DNA of 64,000 nucleotides from Aquatica leii (taxonomy: Eukaryota > Arthropoda > Insecta > Coleoptera > Lampyridae), in assembly GCA_035610365.1 (NCBI GenBank), contig CM069434.1, positions 96,274,806 through 96,338,805 on the forward strand. The letters are read 5' to 3'. Under the pieces are notes generated by a model. It was not told the origin of the DNA and ran no database searches. It was given only the letters and a program-made list of their open reading frames with translations. The position numbers and the translations under genes were made by a program. Positions 1 through 10,987 of this stretch are shown in pieces. Within the stretch, counting starts at the first letter, position 1. Every line of letters starts with the position of its first letter.

Positions 1-165
1 GTATTTCTTCGCCAGTCTCCGTTCGAAGACGTACCGTTACTGGTGATGTCCTCTCGATTTCCAATAAGATGTCTCGACGAATGATGTTTTTCGTCGCTTC
101 CGTGTCAACCAGTAACTGAACGCTTGTTCCATTGATCTTGCCATTGAGATAAATGCTATGCAATT
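1..165 (-). pseudogene. Gypsy retropepsin fragment with altered active site
   Basis: In a frame different from the gag tail, the minus strand reads NGTSVQLLVDTEATKNIIRR, the flap and active-site region of a retroviral-type aspartic protease. The usual D-T/S-G-A is DTEA here, so the catalytic glycine is replaced by glutamate and the enzyme would probably be dead. It runs off the window edge. In the family this protease processes the gag-pol product. It sits directly after the decayed zinc knuckle, as expected for Gypsy. Confidence 0.65.
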
Positions 166-1486
166 GCTTCCTAGGCGATGCCATTTGAATGGTATCTCCG
201 GAGCCTGACTAGATGAGATTACTTTTTGTCTCTTTTGGTCGCCTCGTTCCAAATTTTTGAGCGCTCTTCTTGTCCTTTTCTTAGGTTTAGTACGATACCG
301 TCGTACATGGTCTATTTCACTGCAGTTCAAAGTTGTCACTCCTCTTTCCCGAAGTATTTGTCCCGCTATCTTCTTAATGCTTTCCAGTGTCTGCGCGGGT
401 ACTTCTGCAGCACAGCAGAGTCTATGACCGTCTCGTTGCGATGCTTGTTTTGCTGCTTCAAACTCTAAAGCATGCACCAAAGCGTCATCTAATGTCTTCG
501 GTCGAGCTAACCGGAGAATCTGCTGCGTTTCTCTGTCTCGGAGGCCGTCTACAAAGGTTTGAATAGCCAACTGCTCCAAGAAGGTATTAGGCGCTGTAGG
601 ATACGCAAACCGTGTTAGTCTGGCGATGTCAGCCTCAAACTCTTGAAGACTTTCGGCAGCTTTCTGAACCCGACTTTTAATTTGAGCTTGATACACTTGT
701 TGAAGATGAGCATCTCAATATCTCATTTCTAAACGCGAAATTAAAAGTTTGTAATTTTGTGTAGGTGGTCAGGAACAGTTTGTAAAATTCCAAGCTCTTC
801 TCCGCGTAAGGACACTATTAAAGACGTCGCTTTCTGCTTGTTGCTCCAACCATTAGCTGTAGCTGCGGCTTCAAACTGCTTGTAGTAAGTTGACCATGGA
901 ACTTTACCATCAAAATTTGGAGGTACAACTTTAAACTTGTGAGTGGTTTCTTCCCTATGATCTATTAATAAATCTTTACTCGTGATGCTTTCTTCGCTGT
1001 GACAATACATTTGGTTTATTTTTTCTTCAAGCAGTTTCATTCTGTCTTGTAATTTGTCTTCTATTGCTTCTATTTTGTTATTCACAGAACTTTACTATCA
1101 AAATTTGGTGGAACAGCTTTAAACTTGTGAGTGGTTTTTTCACGATGGTCCATTATTAAATCTTCACTTGTGACGCTTCCTTCACCGTGACAATTCATTC
1201 GGTTCATTCTTTCTTCAAGCAGTTGTATTCTTTCTCTCAATTTTTTCTCTAGCTTGTCTTCTATGGTTCTTGGTATTTCTTTTAACTTCTGTTCTAATTT
1301 GTCTTGTACTTCTTCTATTGAGTCATTCACAGATTCACAAATTTTTGCTTTAAAATTTAACATATCTGTTTGAGTTTCCTCTTGAAAAATTTTAATTTGT
1401 GTTTCTATGCTTGTTCGTATTTCTTCTTTTAAACTTCTAGAATTTTCCAACAGTTTTTCTTCTATTTTTCTAGAATTTTCTTTCAT
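160..1486 (-). pseudogene. Gypsy gag, frameshifted and internally duplicated
   Basis: The N-terminal part (1486 down to about 1090) is a charged coiled coil rich in E, K and I. The capsid-like region begins with PPNFDGKVPWSTYYKQFEAA (about 930-870) and continues in another frame from about 736, with FLEQLAIQTFVDGLRDRETQ near 580-520, matching the Retrotrans_gag pattern. Frame changes lie near 1085 and near 740. The C-terminal zinc knuckle is decayed: only one Cys and the His remain around NCSEIDHVRRYR. A block of about 188 bp is tandemly repeated, so the sequence preceding the capsid appears twice. Gag would package the element RNA; this copy cannot make it intact. Confidence 0.75.
899..1274 (-). 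repeat. Tandem duplication (~188 bp) inside gag
   Basis: Positions about 899-1086 and 1087-1274 align over their length; both encode H-x-E-x-S-[IV]-T-S followed by a DHRE-TTHKFK-x-VPPNFD-x-KV motif. The two copies differ at several positions, so the duplication is not brand new. Confidence 0.75.
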
Positions 1487-1838
1487 TTTCTGCGAATTTT
1501 CGTAAAACTTTCTACCATATTTTTATTCATCGATTCGAGAATTTCAAATATTTTTGAATCCATTTTAACTGCTTGCAAACGCGTCACCGGCATAAATTTA
1601 ATCAGGAATAATAAAAAAAAAGTTTAATAACACTTTATTTTAATAAAGCCCGACACTAGTTTAACGAAATGGAACAGCTAATAAAAAAAACACGCGAACT
1701 AAAGTTTGATTATTTACACAATCAATGTTTTTATTACGGGAGCGATAGTAAATTACTTAATGATATTTATACTAAAATCGCGATCAGCTTATTTATTTAC
1801 ACAATTCTATCCGATACCCCACACCCTTGACACCAAAT

Positions 1839-2333
1839 TGTAACTAATTTTATTACTAACTACTAATTTATTTAAACTACTAAAAATACTTTTTACCTCT
1901 ACTAAAAATATGTACACTTTTAAATTAACCGAACTAATTAAATCTAATAATATTTAACAAAAACATTTATATTATAATTTATATATAGCGCTATCACTGA
2001 CACGAAGATAAGATAAAGTCACACACTTGTTTAACACTTGTTTACGTTGAAGCCACGTACAAGGTTATACACCGTATATTTATCTCACACGCGTTAATTA
2101 CTTATTTATTTAAACTTGAATAATCTTCTTAACACTGCTGTCTTCGCATTACGGAAATAACTGACCAACGATTTGTTTGTTCCGTATTTATACACATTTT
2201 GGAAATCCTTCTCGAATGTTCCATATCTTTTGGTATACGTTCTAGAAGATGGATAACAACTTCGAGAAGGCTCTTGAATTTGAGAACGTTTCAATATGTA
2301 CTATGTAATGGTTTCTATTGGCTTTGTTCACAA
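1839..2333 (-). repeat. 5' LTR of the Gypsy element with adjacent primer-binding site
   Basis: On the minus strand the LTR starts TGTGAACAAAGCC (near 2333) and ends AATTAGTTACA (1839), giving the TG...CA ends expected of an LTR, about 495 bp. Immediately downstream, after three bases, minus-strand TGGTGTCAAGGGTGTGG (about 1819-1835) has the TGG start of a tRNA primer-binding site; the tRNA is not identified. A TATATAAAT motif on the minus strand near 1980 could be the promoter. The outer boundary is inferred from the terminal motif because the partner LTR is outside the window. A 62-residue open frame inside it (2106-2294) is not a gene. Confidence 0.6.
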
Positions 2334-2640
2334 CTAAAGCATTCCTTAAATTGCTTATAGGTACATATAAATTACCACTAGACTAGTTATATGTGTTTAT
2401 TTTACTGCATATAGATCTCAATGATGTCCCATAAAATCCAATAGAAGCATATAGGTTTTTTCAATGTAAATTTTATATGAAATTTTCAATAAGGTAATAT
2501 AACTTCTGATAAGATTCAAACAAGTTTCATGTGGTTAATCTAGATAATGTTAACTTGAGAAAAAGTAAAAAACAGTATCCCCACTTAACAAAAAAGCAAT
2601 TCTAGGCATTTGCTCCCGCTAGTGCTAGTACATATTTATC
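2334..2640. other. No recognisable feature
   Basis: AT-rich sequence between the Gypsy LTR and a decayed transposase. I see no open frame, RNA gene or repeat end here. Confidence 0.5.
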
Positions 2641-3770
2641 GATAGAGTTTGCTAAATGAAAGCATAAGCGGGGTGAGTGCAAATAGTACACGTTTTGACG
2701 ATAAATATAAGTTTTCGAAAAGTAGATTACGTCTTATAGAAAGAAAATTATGACGATTATCATTTTCGTTTAATTTATTTCTCAAATGAAACATACAAAG
2801 CAAATGCCACAAAAAGATTACCAAAAATATGCTTGTGTTGCCACGCTACCAATACCGGATTCCATTTATCCTTTATGAATTTCATGACGCTTAGGCTTAG
2901 AGGCTGTAATACATGACTGCTATGAGGAAGGAGCTTGATAATAATTATATTTGCTCAATAGCCATTATCTATTATTTTCAGCTCGATGTGACGTTGCATG
3001 ACTATCATATATATATATATATTAGCAGTACATACCTTTTATCTACTATTGTCTTCAGAATGCCGTAAATAGTTCTTAAACACATCCGATTGTATCGACC
3101 CATTAGAAGTGACTATGTGTGTAGTGCCTGGATAACCCCTTTCTTCAGATGAATTTACATGATTCTGTATCTGCTTTTCTTTAAATCTTATAAGCGGTGA
3201 TGTCTTACTTCCAACTGAATTGCACGTAAAAAGGACAGACGTATTTTCTAGGCCGTAGGTACTAGTGATTCTCGTAGCACTAATTCCTTTCTTTCCTACA
3301 ATTTTTACTTTAGTAGAATTTGAACAGAAGCTAGTTTTGTTAAGGTTTTTTTAACATCACATTTGCTCACAGTTTTTTCAACCAATGCAAAATAATTACT
3401 AATAGTAAAGGGATCAATACTTTGTCTTCTGGCTTGTTCAACATTTTTTGGCCTTTGTATCTATCTGTGTCTTCTCATAAAAGACGTAACCAGTCAGTAG
3501 TTGGAATCCTATCTTTAAATGGAGTTTTAAATAATTTTTTTAACAAAATCACCAACAAGGGCACGATTTATTTTCCAGACACATTAAATCTGTATTTTTC
3601 TATTCATATTAAATGGATTGCGAGTTTTGTTTTTACTTGTAAAGATAAAACAGTACGACGACCAAAAGAAATAGATTTTTTTCCTCACCGGCCTTCAACG
3701 TCTTACTGTAGTGTATTAATAACTCAATGCGTTTTTGACAAGTTGTTTCAGCGTTTTAAGCACTAAAAAA
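2640..3770 (-). pseudogene. Decayed DDE_1 (pogo/CENP-B-like) transposase
   Basis: The minus strand, read across several frames, keeps the order of a pogo-like transposase. Near 3550-3470 is a CENP-B-type helix-turn-helix tail (KTPFKDRIP-TTDW, then MRRH). Near 3430-3340 is DPFTISNYFALVEKTVS, the segment that precedes the first catalytic Asp. Near 3320-3100 is a KIVGKKGISATR stretch followed by NSVGSKTSPLIRF, then YDSHATSH near 3010, the usual second catalytic Asp box (D-x-H-x-S-H). Stops and frame changes are frequent. No terminal repeats or TA duplication were found. Open frames on the plus strand (3422-3766) are antisense shadows of this relic. Confidence 0.55.
3007..3022. repeat. (AT)n microsatellite
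   Basis: Eight AT dinucleotides in a row, inside the decayed transposase. Confidence 0.9.
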
Positions 3771-4239
3771 AATTTATTTTTAACCCTAGGTTGGATAAAC
3801 CAGGCTTATCAGACCCGGAGTAATATTTAGATATTTATAATTTGTCTTAAATGTTTTTAATTAAATTTTGCGTTCTGGTATGGAAGATAAGTTATTTAAT
3901 TAAACGAATGCAAAAATAAAAACAAAGCAAAAACAGCTCAATTGTAATATTGAAAGGGATGATATTAGTCGATAAAACAACATTTCTAAAATCAATCCTC
4001 GAACCTCTAACAACAATTTTGTTTAGAACTTCAACGGTATGCTTGGTACCTATATAATTTTAAAACTTTTTGACAAAAAGAAAAAATTAAATTATTATTA
4101 GTTTATTAATAAATTTAAAAAAAAAATTTAATTTAATAAAAATTAAAATTTAACACAGTAGTCTATAGTAAACTTTATGGTATATTAAAACAAATGTAAT
4201 TCACAGTAACTATTCAAAATCACTTCATTAAAAGAGAAA
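3771..4239. other. AT-rich spacer, no gene seen
   Basis: Long A/T runs around 4080-4150 and no coding signal. It separates the DDE_1 relic from the first mariner relic. Confidence 0.5.
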
Positions 4240-5150
4240 TGTTTTACAACAACAAAATTATTTTTGACATTCTTGAGAAAATGGTAAAGTCTGTTTTCAA
4301 ACCCTTGTCAAACATTTTCAAAAGTTTCGTCTGTAAGGGTGCGACATTCTTCAGTAATTTTACGCCGCAGTTTATAATGGACTTCAGTTGAGTTTTAAAA
4401 GCGACTACTATTAAATGACAGAAAAAAATTCAATGGTGGTAAATCCGGTAATCGGAGAGACAATTCAATTGATCCTCTTCTGTCAATTCACCGATCTAAA
4501 TAATCGTCATCTAATCATTGTTTGACTAGCCGTAGGTAATGAGAAAGAGATCAATCTTGTTGGAAATTGAGTAAAGTCCTATTTAAATGTAGATTTTCAT
4601 TTATACCACATTGATTTTCTTAAGTCTTCAACTATTAATGATTTGATAACATTTTCTAATAATTCAAATTGCCATCTATCAAGACAAGGCCAATGATAGC
4701 ATTTCTCAAAATTAAGTTTTTTTAGGTATTGGTATGAATTTTCCGCAAATTGTAAGGATTCTCGTAGTTCCAATACCCACAATTTTGATTGTTGACGTGC
4801 CCATTTAAATAAAACGTGCACTTATCATTGAAACAAATATTTCTTAGAAACTTCGGATTTGCAATAATTTGACGATGATCAATTGTTCTGTTTGGATCAT
4901 CATCTTCCAGTTCTTGTACGATGTTTGCTTTTGTAAGGATAAAACTCGTTTTAATGCCCTTACAACAATTCTTTAAGACAATCCTGTTTCTTCCGTTGCC
5001 TGACAAGTCGACATTGTTAGATTTATAGCAATTCTGTTCAAGTACTGTAATATTGGCGGTTTCATCCAGTATTCTTGGCAACCAATTGACGAACGTACGT
5101 GTGACTTAGATTTCGGTCAGGATATCTGTTGTTAAAGATCGGTTTTCCAT
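4240..5150 (-). pseudogene. Mariner-type transposase relic A (DUF4817-associated family)
   Basis: Minus-strand pieces keep the order of the insect mariner family that carries an N-terminal DUF4817 domain. IVQELEDDDPNR precedes NPKFLRNICFNDKCTFYLNG (about 4860-4800), where FNDKCTF is the decayed form of the catalytic F-x-D-E-x-x-F box. The box then reads HVNNQNCGYWNYENP. After a frame change come LRLPDLPPLNFFL near 4470-4430 (normally RSPDLTPLDFF, the third catalytic Asp) and the C-terminal KITEECRTLTDETFENV near 4350. The region is full of frameshifts and is a fossil. It points toward relic B just to the right, which has the opposite orientation. Confidence 0.7.
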
Positions 5151-5394
5151 GCCATAAATGAAGATAATTTTGACACGTTCGGCGGTTGTGTGTCAATGTC
5201 AATAGAATAAAAACTTAATAACTGACAGATTTGCTTTATTACCATTTTAACTGTTCTAATGTGGACGATAACTATTAATGAAAATAACACTTAAATGAAC
5301 TATTATTGTTAAGTTCTTATTAGCTTAAGTTAAACGTATTTCTGTTTATTGTTTTTTGATTGTTATTTGTTATGGAACATTACAAAATTCAGAA

Positions 5395-5965
5395 CTAAAT
5401 GATAATAATTTTCTATATGACGAATGTGGAGGCAATTCTAGAATTGGAACAAAAAAATTTCTTTTACTTTTGCTTTTATTAGCCGTGGATTTTTTTAAAT
5501 AAGTAGTTTTTTAGAAAGGAAGCCAAATTCTGGACGTAGGCGACATATTAGAACTATTTAAGTAGAAGATAGTATTTTAGAAATTACTAAAAATAATCCA
5601 ATTGCAAGCTCCAGATGCTTCGCTTCTCAATTAAGTATTTGTATAAATGCTGTCTATCAAACACCTACTGAACAATTGTTAAAACGGTCAAAAACTTCTA
5701 CCCACGGATCTACTACTCAGAGGAGAATACTGTCAGTGAACAATTTCTCTGAAAATTTTCAGATTGTTGCTCAAACTAAAAATGTTATTGTGATTTAAGA
5801 AGGTAGATTTCAACATAAATTTAACATGAATGTCTGAGTTGAAATTATTGACGAACTTATTATTGACTCTTTTATGCTATCCAATCGACTATATAGCGCT
5901 GTCCAGTTAAAGTTCTTACAGAGTACCTAGCCGGCACATTTAAAAGATGTGCCATTAAATGTAAG
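5395..5965 (+). pseudogene. Mariner-type transposase relic B, cut by a LINE
   Basis: The plus strand reads YDECGGNSRIGTKKF (DUF4817-like start) near 5418, then EDSILEITKNNPIASSRCFA and QTPTEQLL (helix-turn-helix) near 5560-5680. Further on, VEIIDELIIDSFMLSNRLYS near 5840-5900 corresponds to the V-W-x-G-I-I-G-D-x-L-I-G-P-F motif of this family. The coding sequence stops at VPLNVR near 5965, where the 3' end of a minus-strand LINE begins. The rest of this mariner is not found beyond the LINE, so the insertion was accompanied or followed by loss of the 3' half. Confidence 0.65.
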
Positions 5966-6196
5966 AGCTTCTTCTTCCGGTACCGTTTTCTATCGGAGGT
6001 TGGAAATCATCATAGCAACCCTCACTTTGCCAATCGCAGCTTTAAGCAACTCCCCAGCGCTGCAGTTGTACCATTCCCGTAGATTGTTCAACTATGAAAT
6101 TCTTCTTCGTTCTATACTTTTCTTTTCTTTGATTTTGCCTTGTATTATAAACCTCAGCAGGTTGTATCTTTCTTCTCTCCTTATATGGCCCAGATA

Positions 6197-7911
6197 AGAA
6201 AGACTGTTACCAGATTGGCAGATGGGATTTAGAGTGGGAAGAAGGGCAATAGACAATGTTTATATATTAAAACAGTTAGTGAATAGAGAGCTAGATAAGA
6301 AAAGGGGTAAGGTATACGCGTTCTTTATGGACATAGAAGCTGCGTTTGATATTGTGAATAGGGAAAAGCTATGGAGGGTGTTAAAGAAAAAGGAAATAAA
6401 GGAACAACTAGTGAGGAAACTGGAAGAGATATATAAAGAGACTAAGAATAGGGTAAAAATAGGGGATAGTGTTAGTGAAGTGTTTTGGACGAGGAAGGGG
6501 CTAAGGCAGGGGTGTCCTCTTAGCCCTATTTTATTTGCACTGTATATAGGAGACATAGAAAAAGTGTTGAAGGGAGGTCAGTGTGGTGGGGTTGTCATGG
6601 AGGGAGGGATTAAAGTGTGGGTGTTGGCATATGTAGACGATATGGTCATGGTGGCAAAAAATGAGTTGGAGATGAAAAGTATGATAAATACGATAAAGAG
6701 GTATCTGGAAAGGAAAGACTTGGGTTTAAATGTGAGAAAGTCTAAGATGGTAGTTTTTCAAAAAGGGAGAGAAGGGAAGAAAAAAGAGGAGTTAAGTTGG
6801 GGAGAACAGAGGATAGAGACATTGAATGAAGTGACATATTTGGGATATAGGCTAAGGTATGATAATAAAGATGATGCACACATAAGGGAGTTAGCAAAGA
6901 AGGGTAACAGAGTATTAGGGCAGGTATGGAGTTTAGGGGAAAGAGTATTTGGGAAGGAGATCGAAAAGAGAAGATGGCTGTTTGAAAAATTGATTAAAAG
7001 TGTGATGATGTACGGGGTGGAGGTATGGGGTTGGAAAGAGTAGAACCTATTGGAAAAGGTACAAATAAAATATTGGAAATAGATACTAAGTTTAGACAGG
7101 GAGACGCCAGGGTACATAATAGAGGAGGAGGAGAAGTTAAAGAAGATCAGAATAGAAGCAGGGAAAAGGGCGATGGGTTATGAAGATAAAATGAAGGAAA
7201 GGAGAGAATGTAAAATTTTGCAATGTTGCTGGAGGACGGTAAAGGATAGTAAAAACATATATGGGCAGGAAGAAAGAAAACTATACTATCAACGAGGAGG
7301 TTTTGCAAGAGAAGAGGTGGAGAGAAGGAGAGTGAAAGGGAGGTTAAATACGGGGAAGATAGTAAGAAGAGATAAAGATTCGCAGGTGCAAGAGAGGGAA
7401 GGAAAGATAAGGGAAGGAAAGTATAATGTAAGGTATGGGAATATAGTATCCAGGGGGGTTCCTAAGTATCTGATGGGGAGGAGAAACTTAGGAGAAAAAC
7501 GACTAATAGCTAGGTTTAGATGCGGAAATGAGGAGAACTTAAATAAGTATTGGAAGGAGGATGTAATGAGGAGAAGTAGATTATGTGGGGAGGGATGGGA
7601 AGACATAGAGCACATGAGTGAGGAGTGTGGCGAGTTAAGGGAAGAAATGAGAGGGAGGAAGGTTTTGCTTGAGGAGGAGGGGGAGGAAGTGGATTGGATG
7701 AAAGCAGTAAAGGAAAAAAGGATAAGAGGGGAGGGTTAGATCTAAAGTATTAGAATAGTAAGATGGTGATGGGAAGATTTTAGGGGAGAAAGTTCTTGTT
7801 TTTAGTTTTTTAAATTTCTGTACAAATTATATTATTATGTAAGAGAAAGATGTAACGTAACCCATTGTAAGGCCGAATGGCCAAACAATTAACAATAAAT
7901 AATAATAATAA
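6197..7911 (+). mobile_element. LINE B, 5'-truncated, nested in LINE A
   Basis: The 15-bp TATATGGCCCAGATA occurs at 6182-6196 and again at 7912-7926, exactly flanking this insertion, and the LINE ends in a short (AAT/TAA) repeat tail at about 7890-7911. Both are hallmarks of target-primed reverse transcription. The element starts in the middle of RT, so it is 5' truncated. Its plus strand is unusually purine-rich compared with the surroundings. The exact duplication shows it is younger than its host LINE. Confidence 0.9.
6222..7739 (+). pseudogene. Reverse transcriptase and C-terminal domain of LINE B, two in-frame stops
   Basis: One continuous frame carries MGFRVGRRAIDNVYILKQLV, the RT box A region FFMDIEAAFD, the LRQGCPLSPILF motif and the catalytic AYVDDMVMVAK (Y-V-D-D), then the thumb with NEVTYLGYRL. 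Stops occur at 7041-7043 and at about 7080-7082. Both fall where relatives have Trp, so both look like TGG to TAG changes, and the frame is otherwise open to 7739. The C-terminal part has a Cys/His cluster (RLCGEGWEDIEHMSEEC) resembling the zf-RVT knuckle of several LINE clades. The enzyme would copy element RNA at the target nick. Clade not assigned. Minus-strand open frames across this region are shadows. Confidence 0.88.
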
Positions 7912-7926
7912 TATATGGCCCAGATA

Positions 7927-8835
7927 TTGCAACTTTCTCCTTTTTATTGTTGTTACTAGTTTACATTCCTTTTTCAGTTTCACAAACATATGTCTTGCTG
8001 TCTCTATTCTTGACTTTATTTCTTTCAATTGTTCGTTGTTGTCCGTGATCCATGTTCTTAAATACTATGGTATGATGTGTCTCTTTAAATTTTTTTGTTG
8101 TATATTGTTATTTTTGTGTGTATGTCTTGTTTTTTGTGACTATCATAAATTTAGTCTTTCTCAGATTAAGCTTTAGATCATAATTGTTGCTATAGGTGTT
8201 AATTATTTTAAGAAGATTTTGAAAATCTGCCGCATCGTCAACTATTATGCGCGTATCGTCAGCAAAACGTATGTTACTTATGTCTCCATTGATTGTAATT
8301 CCACTGCTCTCTTCTAGTACTGCTTCCTGGCATATGGTTTCACTGTGTATATATTGAACAGCAGCGGAGAAACTCCGTTTTTAAATCCCATTTGTGTGTT
8401 GCTTATATCTACTTCAAGTCTTTTATATATCCTATTGTATATTACCTTGAGGAATACTTTCAAAGTGTGACACATCAGAGCTATTGTGTTCAGAGCACTC
8501 TTTTGCATTGTGCTTTTTTGGAATTATTATGAAAGTCGACAGAAGCCATTCTTTTGGGATGATTCCTGTCGTATAGATAGTGTTAAAGAGCTCCACCAGT
8601 ATATCTGTTCCATCGTCATGTATAAGTTTTAACAGTTCTACGGGTATATTATCAGAGCTTTCAGCTTTTCCATCTTTCGCACTATTAATGGCATATACCA
8701 CTTCACTTTACAAAATGTCTGTTCCTGTTTGTTCCATTATGGAATTTTTTTGTCTGGTCTTTCATCAAACAATTTTTCTATATACTCTGTCCATCTCTTC
8801 AGCTTACCCTTTATGTCATCAACTTGTTTGTATTT
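7927..8835 (-). pseudogene. Reverse transcriptase fragment of LINE A
   Basis: Minus-strand reading shows the linker KLKRWTEYIEKLFDERPDK (about 8810-8755), then SAKDGKAESSDNIPVELLK and GIIPKEWLLSTFIIIPKK (about 8680-8510), which are RT domains 0-1 of non-LTR elements. The catalytic box RFADDTRIIVDD (about 8265-8230) still holds the F-A-D-D motif. The thumb region follows with EIKSRIETARHMFVKLKK (about 8020-7965) and RRKLQYLGHI near 7935, at the junction with the nested element. Frameshifts occur near 8460, 8330 and 8120, and a stretch with the second RT Asp region is missing. Confidence 0.75.
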
Positions 8836-10196
8836 TTTTAGAAGACGTAGTAGTTTGATAACGTGCTTCAGCTGTGTGTTTAGTACTCAACAAATACACG
8901 TCCCGTTTGTCTTTATATCTGATAATCAATACATCAGCGTTTTTTACAAAACATGTTTGGCATTCTTGTAGTGGTGTTTCAGTCGGCTCTTTTGGAACGC
9001 CCCTATTTGCCCGAATGTTTTTCGTTAAGTAAAATTGTGCTTATTGCAAAGACATATACCAGTTGTCTATTATTATTTCTCTTCCTTCGTACAGAAACTA
9101 TTGACATAAATATACCACAATTCGTTCCGATAAAGACAAATTGGAAGAGCCTTGGAACACGATCAATATTGTATATATATTTTCTAAAGTATAATGTAAA
9201 AGTATACGTGTATCCCCGTAAAGATAAATTGCTAAAAGAAACACAAAAAGTTTCATCCCAAAACAGGCACAATTCACTTTAATAAATTGTTTAAAATGTA
9301 TCCTAACTTTGTATAAAACCAAACATTCATCTACGGCCACTGTTTACCAGGATCAACAAGATTTATACAATTTTTTGTAATATAGGTAAAAAAACATTGC
9401 CAAACGTGTAATAGACCTACAAAGGCTTCCGAGGCACTCAATCGTATAATTTTTAAAATTCCCAAAAATCTGTTTCGACTCATAGCACTTTATCGTTGGA
9501 TACCGATAACTCCCATAAACAACTGTCCTTCTATAATAAACCGTAAACTTTTTGAGTGGCATTTTCCATCAAGAACCGTTCTGCTACTTCAGATGTTCAC
9601 TTACAAAGAGATTCCGTAATATTTAGACGTCATAAAGCAATGTATAGGACTTTTCAAGTCTTGTACGTCAACACTAGGAAGAAGGCTTGAAAAAGGTCTC
9701 ACTGTAGAACTTCTTTTATCCTAAAGTAATAATAGTATCTACTACTCTCATTAATTGAATTTAAAACTTACAGACAATAGTTTACTTGAAAGAAAAAATT
9801 TCTACTCGTTGTCACAGGTTCCATGTCTAAATCATCGGAGGTACTTGTTAAATTATCAGATTTGTCGTCATTGTCGGAGTCTGGCAAATATTCTGAATAC
9901 GAATCCTGGTATGGCTCGCTGTAACTGCTATCACTCATTTTTAACACGAAACGTACATTCATATAGCAATATTGCAACTGATTAGCAATTCAGAGTTGCA
10001 TTCGCAGCCGAGTGTAATACACGAGGTTGTCCTTGGGCCAATCCATGATATTGAATCCCCGCTATAAAATAGTGCTGTCCCAGACAAGAAACTATTCCAT
10101 ATTACAAAATTACACTTTGTTGCCAGGAGTGGCAACAATAGGCTAGCACACTACTCCAAATTTGTTGCCACCGTTAGCAACGTAGACCTGAAGGGG
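8836..10196 (-). pseudogene. piggyBac transposase relic with one element end
   Basis: The reading begins on the minus strand at 9938 with MSDSSYSEPYQDSYSEYLPD, the acidic N-terminus usual in piggyBac proteins. After frame changes come SRNRFLGILKIIRLS (about 9470-9420), then AVDECLVLYKVRIHFKQFI (about 9335-9280), matching the S-x-D-E-x-M box with the first catalytic Asp. Next are FGMKLFVF, then IIIDNWYMS near 9080-9055 (second catalytic Asp, D-N-W/F-Y/F) and DKRDVYLLSTKHTAE near 8910-8870. The element end is GACCTGAAGGGG followed by TTAA at 10197-10200, fitting the family's TTAA target. The other end has been lost at the LINE A junction. Confidence 0.8.
10117..10138. repeat. Subterminal hairpin of the piggyBac relic
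   Basis: TTGTTGCCA and TGGCAACAA form a 9-bp stem with loop GGAG, about 60 bp from the element end. A second copy of the GTTGCCA motif lies at about 10163. Subterminal repeats of this kind can be transposase-binding sites; that role is inferred. Confidence 0.6.
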
Positions 10197-10200
10197 TTAA

Positions 10201-10987
10201 TTCTTAAGAAAATAGCCGATATGGGTTATTGAAATAGAAAAGTTAGGTATTCTTAATTTTATATACTTTTTGATACGTCTTTCATATATAGAAACAACAC
10301 CGCTGAACATTTTGTTAACTGCTGCGACTAAAATTCATGCAATACAGACTTAAAAATCATGCATTGATTTAATACAAGGAGTCTTTCTCCATTTCAGAAA
10401 ATTTCAAGACATTGGATTTATCTAAAAGAAATTAAACTAGATATTTACGTTTAAAAAATTTACAACCACAAAAGGACAATCCGTTATCACTTAGTGATAG
10501 TCTACTGCAACACATTTACAAGTGGTGAAGAGGTTTAAGCTTTTTTGGCTGACAAAAAATCTAAAAATGAGTATGAAGTGTAATTACTAGTTTGTTGTAT
10601 TTAGTTGTTTTTTTTAATAATTATTAGTAAAATCCCTAGTAGAACAAATCCGTTTCTCAAATGTTACAAATTTGTTTTTTCAAAAACAGTGAACGTCTTA
10701 AATTTTGGCACAAAAATGTTTTATAATCACTATAAGAACGTGAAATGTCCGCGTACAACAAAACGAATTGAATTAGTTTAATAAACGTTTTAACGATTCG
10801 TTGGGAGAGTGTCACGTTGATGTTGAATAAAAAACAATTTTGGAAGGTAAAATAAAATGGTAGTTCTTAAATAAATAAATAAATTTTGGTTTTTCAATGG
10901 CATTTGTTTTATTTCTTAGAGAATAACGTTGAACATGACTTAGTTTTTAATTAAAGCGGCGGTGGTCGTTTTACAAGTTTTTAAAAG
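10201..10987. other. No gene recognised
   Basis: AT-rich non-coding sequence right of the piggyBac end. Short open frames only; no TE protein motif was found on either strand. Confidence 0.4.

Larger units (their letters stand above)
1..2333 (-). mobile_element. Ty3/Gypsy LTR retrotransposon, 5' part, truncated by window edge
   Basis: Read on the minus strand the order is LTR, primer-binding site, gag, protease, as in Ty3/Gypsy elements. The element runs off the left edge before reverse transcriptase and integrase, so only its 5' end is visible. Gag and protease are broken by several frame changes and by a tandem duplication, so this copy is not coding-competent as seen. The right flank after about 2333 shows no further element sequence. 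The assignment to Gypsy rather than Copia rests on the Retrotrans_gag-type region directly followed by an aspartic protease. Confidence 0.8.
5966..8835 (-). mobile_element. Non-LTR retrotransposon (LINE) A, minus strand, interrupted
   Basis: The two pieces 5966-6196 and 7912-8835 belong to one LINE. The low-coordinate piece encodes its C-terminus on the minus strand (VRVAMMISNLR then stop, near 5990-6020) plus a 3' tail; the high-coordinate piece encodes reverse transcriptase. LINE B is inserted between them with an exact target duplication. The element is 5' truncated: no endonuclease is present and it abuts a piggyBac relic at about 8835. The clade is not certain; the protein resembles LINEs with a C-terminal RRKLQYLGHI motif. 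Confidence 0.75.

Noticed and set aside
3422..3766. 114-residue plus-strand open frame
   Set aside because: It is antisense to the HTH part of the decayed DDE_1 transposase and shows no family motif.
6260..7615. Long minus-strand open frames (6556-6260, 7117-6758, 7615-7289)
   Set aside because: They are antisense to the purine-rich LINE B frame, which has clear RT motifs; composition explains their openness.
8953..9340. Plus-strand 109-residue frame as a gene
   Set aside because: The minus strand here carries recognisable piggyBac motifs in order.
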